Shown here one piece after another: positions 4,857 to 6,081 of a stretch of 6,081 bases of DNA. Source of the stretch: OMOG01 sp041485845 (GTDB lineage Bacteria; Acidobacteriota; Terriglobia; Bryobacterales; Bryobacteraceae). The position numbers were made by a program, and so were the translations under genes. The stretch is from contig JBGPKH010000556.1 of the NCBI GenBank assembly GCA_041485845.1, positions 1 to 6,081 of the forward strand. Direction: 5' to 3'. How positions within the stretch are numbered: position 1 is the stretch's first letter; each line of letters opens with the position of its first letter. Below the pieces are notes generated by a model. It saw nothing but the letters and a program-made list of their open reading frames with translations, did not search any database and had not been told where the DNA came from.

Positions 4857-6081
4857 GAACGTGAACAAGAATCGCCCGCAAGCGAGCAAGGCAGGGGGAA
4901 CCGCCTGCCCCACCTCTGAAAGCGCACGACTTGCTGGGGTGGCGCAGGCGGTTCCGCCTGCGTTCCCGGGTTTTTGCTCAGCTTCCGATCGCCGGCAAAC
5001 CGGCGGACCCGCGGCGCCCATTGCCGTCGCCATGAGCGGTGGAGTCGACAGCTCCACCGTGGCCGCGCTCCTGGTGCGCCAGGGCCGCAGCGTGGTCGGT
5101 CTGACCATGCAGCTCTGGAATCAGCGGCGCCTGCCCGAGCTGGCCGTCGAGGGCGCCACCTCCGGCCGCTGCTGCTCGCTCGACGACGTCTACGACGCCC
5201 GCCGCGTCGCCGAGCAGGTCGGCATTCCCTACTACGTGGTCAATTTCGAGCGGCAGTTCGAGGAGCACGTAGTCAAGCCGTTCGTCGAGGAGTACCTCGC
5301 GGGCCGCACGCCCGTCCCGTGCACCCTCTGCAACAACTACATCAAGTTCGACCGCTTTCTCGAAATGGCCGACGGCGTGGGTGCGCATCACATCGCCACC
5401 GGGCACTACGCGCGCATTCGCTACGACGAAGCGTCCGGCCGCTACCAGTTGCTGCGCGCCGTGGACCATTCCAAGGACCAGACGTATTTCCTGTTCGGGC
5501 TCACCCAGCCGCAACTGGCCCGTACCATGTTTCCCCTAGGCGAGTTGACCAAGCCCGAAGTCCGCGAGCTCGCCCGCTCCATGGACCTGGCCGTGGCCGC
5601 CAAGGGTGACAGCCAGGAAATCTGCTTCGTGCCCAATGGCGACTACGCCGCGTTCATGAGCGCCTACCAGAAGGAGACCGGCGTCGAGCCCCAGCGCACG
5701 CGCGGCGCCATCGTCACCGCCGATGGCCGCACCCTCGGCGAGCACGCGGGCGTACACCATTTCACCGTCGGACAGCGCCGCGGCCTGGGAATCGCCACCG
5801 GCGAGCCCCTGTACGTCATCGCCACCGACCCGCAAACGCAGCGCGTCGTCGTCGGCGGGAACGAGGACCTCCTCCGCGGCCGCTTCTTCGCCGGCCAGGT
5901 CAATTGGATTTCCATCGCCGGCGTCACCGCGCCGGTGCGCGCGCAGGTGAAGATCCGCAACAAGCACGCCGCCGCCCCAGCCACTCTTCATGCCACCGCC
6001 GATCCCGCGCGCGTCGAGGTGGTCTTCGACGAGCCCCAGCGCGCCGTGACCCCCGGCCAGGGCGCGGTCTTCTACGATGGC
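4849..6081 (+). CDS. mnmA: tRNA-specific 2-thiouridylase MnmA, 3' end cut by the window
   Basis: MnmA activates U34 of glutamate, lysine and glutamine tRNAs with ATP and replaces the 2-oxygen with sulfur. The core starts at IAVAMSGGVDSS, the PP-loop ATP site (from 5020). Then come GLTMQLWN, RCCSLDDVYDARRVAE, GRTPVPCTLCNNYIKF, HHIATGHYAR, KDQTYFLFGL, FPLGELTKPEVRELA, DSQEICFVPNGDY, GQRRGLGI and PGQGAVFYDG. The catalytic pair known from E. coli (C102 and C199) corresponds to the cysteines at 5329-5331 (TLCN) and 5623-5625 (EICF), 98 residues apart. The frame reaches the window edge with only about 10-20 residues expected to remain. The start is uncertain. ATG 5032 lies inside the PP-loop strand and would remove it. 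The nearest standard starts upstream are GTG 4939, GTG 4861 and ATG 4849, which overlaps the desulfurase stop by eight bases. Using 4849 adds about 57 residues encoded largely by a palindromic repeat pair. The core identification is certain; the N-terminus is not. Confidence 0.93.
   Translation, partial: MPENVNKNRPQASKAGGTACPTSESARLAGVAQAVPPAFPGFCSASDRRQTGGPAAPIAVAMSGGVDSSTVAALLVRQGRSVVGLTMQLWNQRRLPELAVEGATSGRCCSLDDVYDARRVAEQVGIPYYVVNFERQFEEHVVKPFVEEYLAGRTPVPCTLCNNYIKFDRFLEMADGVGAHHIATGHYARIRYDEASGRYQLLRAVDHSKDQTYFLFGLTQPQLARTMFPLGELTKPEVRELARSMDLAVAAKGDSQEICFVPNGDYAAFMSAYQKETGVEPQRTRGAIVTADGRTLGEHAGVHHFTVGQRRGLGIATGEPLYVIATDPQTQRVVVGGNEDLLRGRFFAGQVNWISIAGVTAPVRAQVKIRNKHAAAPATLHATADPARVEVVFDEPQRAVTPGQGAVFYDG
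4890..4962. repeat. Family B palindromic repeats, inverted pair (BIME-like) between the desulfurase and the MnmA core
   Basis: Copy one (4890-4909) pairs GGCAGGGGG with CCGCCTGCC around AA, with one mismatch. Copy two (4943-4962) pairs CGCAGGCGG with CCGCCTGCG around TT, perfectly. Each copy is itself a palindrome. The two also lie in opposite orientation: 4897-4914 (GGAACCGCCTGCCCCACC) is complementary to 4938-4955 (GGTGGCGCAGGCGGTTCC) at 17 of 18 positions, with a 23-base loop. This arrangement of paired, inverted, imperfect palindromes between genes is that of a REP/BIME element. The sequence is unrelated to family A. The mnmA frame remains open across it. Confidence 0.75.

Noticed and set aside
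4943..4975. Rho-independent terminator made of the 4943-4962 hairpin and the T run at 4971-4975
   Set aside because: Eight bases separate stem and T run, and the place lies between two genes that should be expressed together; it fits a repeat pair better. Attenuation cannot be excluded.
4991..5004. Small hairpin GCCGG-CAAA-CCGGC just before the MnmA core
   Set aside because: A five-base stem is too weak and too common in GC-rich DNA to call a feature.
3672..5108. A long open frame on the - strand (478 codons) opposite the cysteine desulfurase and the mnmA start
   Set aside because: It is the antisense shadow of a gene with every family motif intact; its product is low-complexity (rich in A, G, E, V, H) with no recognisable domain, as expected from GC-rich codon bias.
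1..6081. CRISPR array, tRNA or rRNA gene, insertion sequence or defence system
   Set aside because: No regularly spaced repeats, no tRNA-like cloverleaf, no transposase or nuclease motifs were seen; the coding content is housekeeping.

Overview
The window is a GC-rich bacterial segment carrying ordinary housekeeping and metabolic genes. There is no phage, transposase, CRISPR or RNA gene that I can recognise. The C-terminal tail of a membrane glycosyltransferase, the tandem secreted cyclophilin, the cysteine desulfurase-MnmA pair and the short palindromic repeats together resemble Acidobacteriota, perhaps a Solibacter/Bryobacter relative. That assignment is inference from general familiarity; no marker gene here settles it.

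Left part, + strand: the 3' end of a probable membrane mannosyltransferase-like protein (to 338), a complete acylphosphatase (378-662), and an exported protein with two cyclophilin-type peptidyl-prolyl isomerase domains (best start 817, end 1890). A 55-base convergent spacer follows, holding nested inverted repeats and one copy of a 21-base repeat. Middle part, - strand: a SAM hydroxide adenosyltransferase (SAM hydrolase, DUF62 family) is followed after 32 bases by a divergent aldo/keto reductase-like protein, probably in one transcript. The reductase-like protein lacks all four residues of the usual catalytic tetrad.

Right part, + strand, divergent from the SAM hydrolase: a class I cysteine desulfurase (NifS/IscS type) is followed directly by mnmA, the tRNA 2-thiouridylase, which runs off the window a short way before its expected end. 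The two form a plausible tRNA sulfur-modification unit: the desulfurase supplies persulfide sulfur and MnmA installs it at U34 of tRNAs.

The most unusual signal is not a gene. Two different families of small palindromic repeats (REP/BIME-like) lie at gene edges. Family A (core GGTCGCGGCTC) occurs three times: once in the convergent spacer, and as an inverted pair at the 5' end of the SAM hydrolase frame. Family B (GCAGGCGG-TT-CCGCCTGC type) occurs as an inverted pair between the desulfurase and the MnmA core. In both inverted-pair cases the reading frame stays open through the repeats and there is no ordinary start codon between the repeats and the conserved protein core. Either the repeats are translated as N-terminal extensions, or unusual start codons are used.
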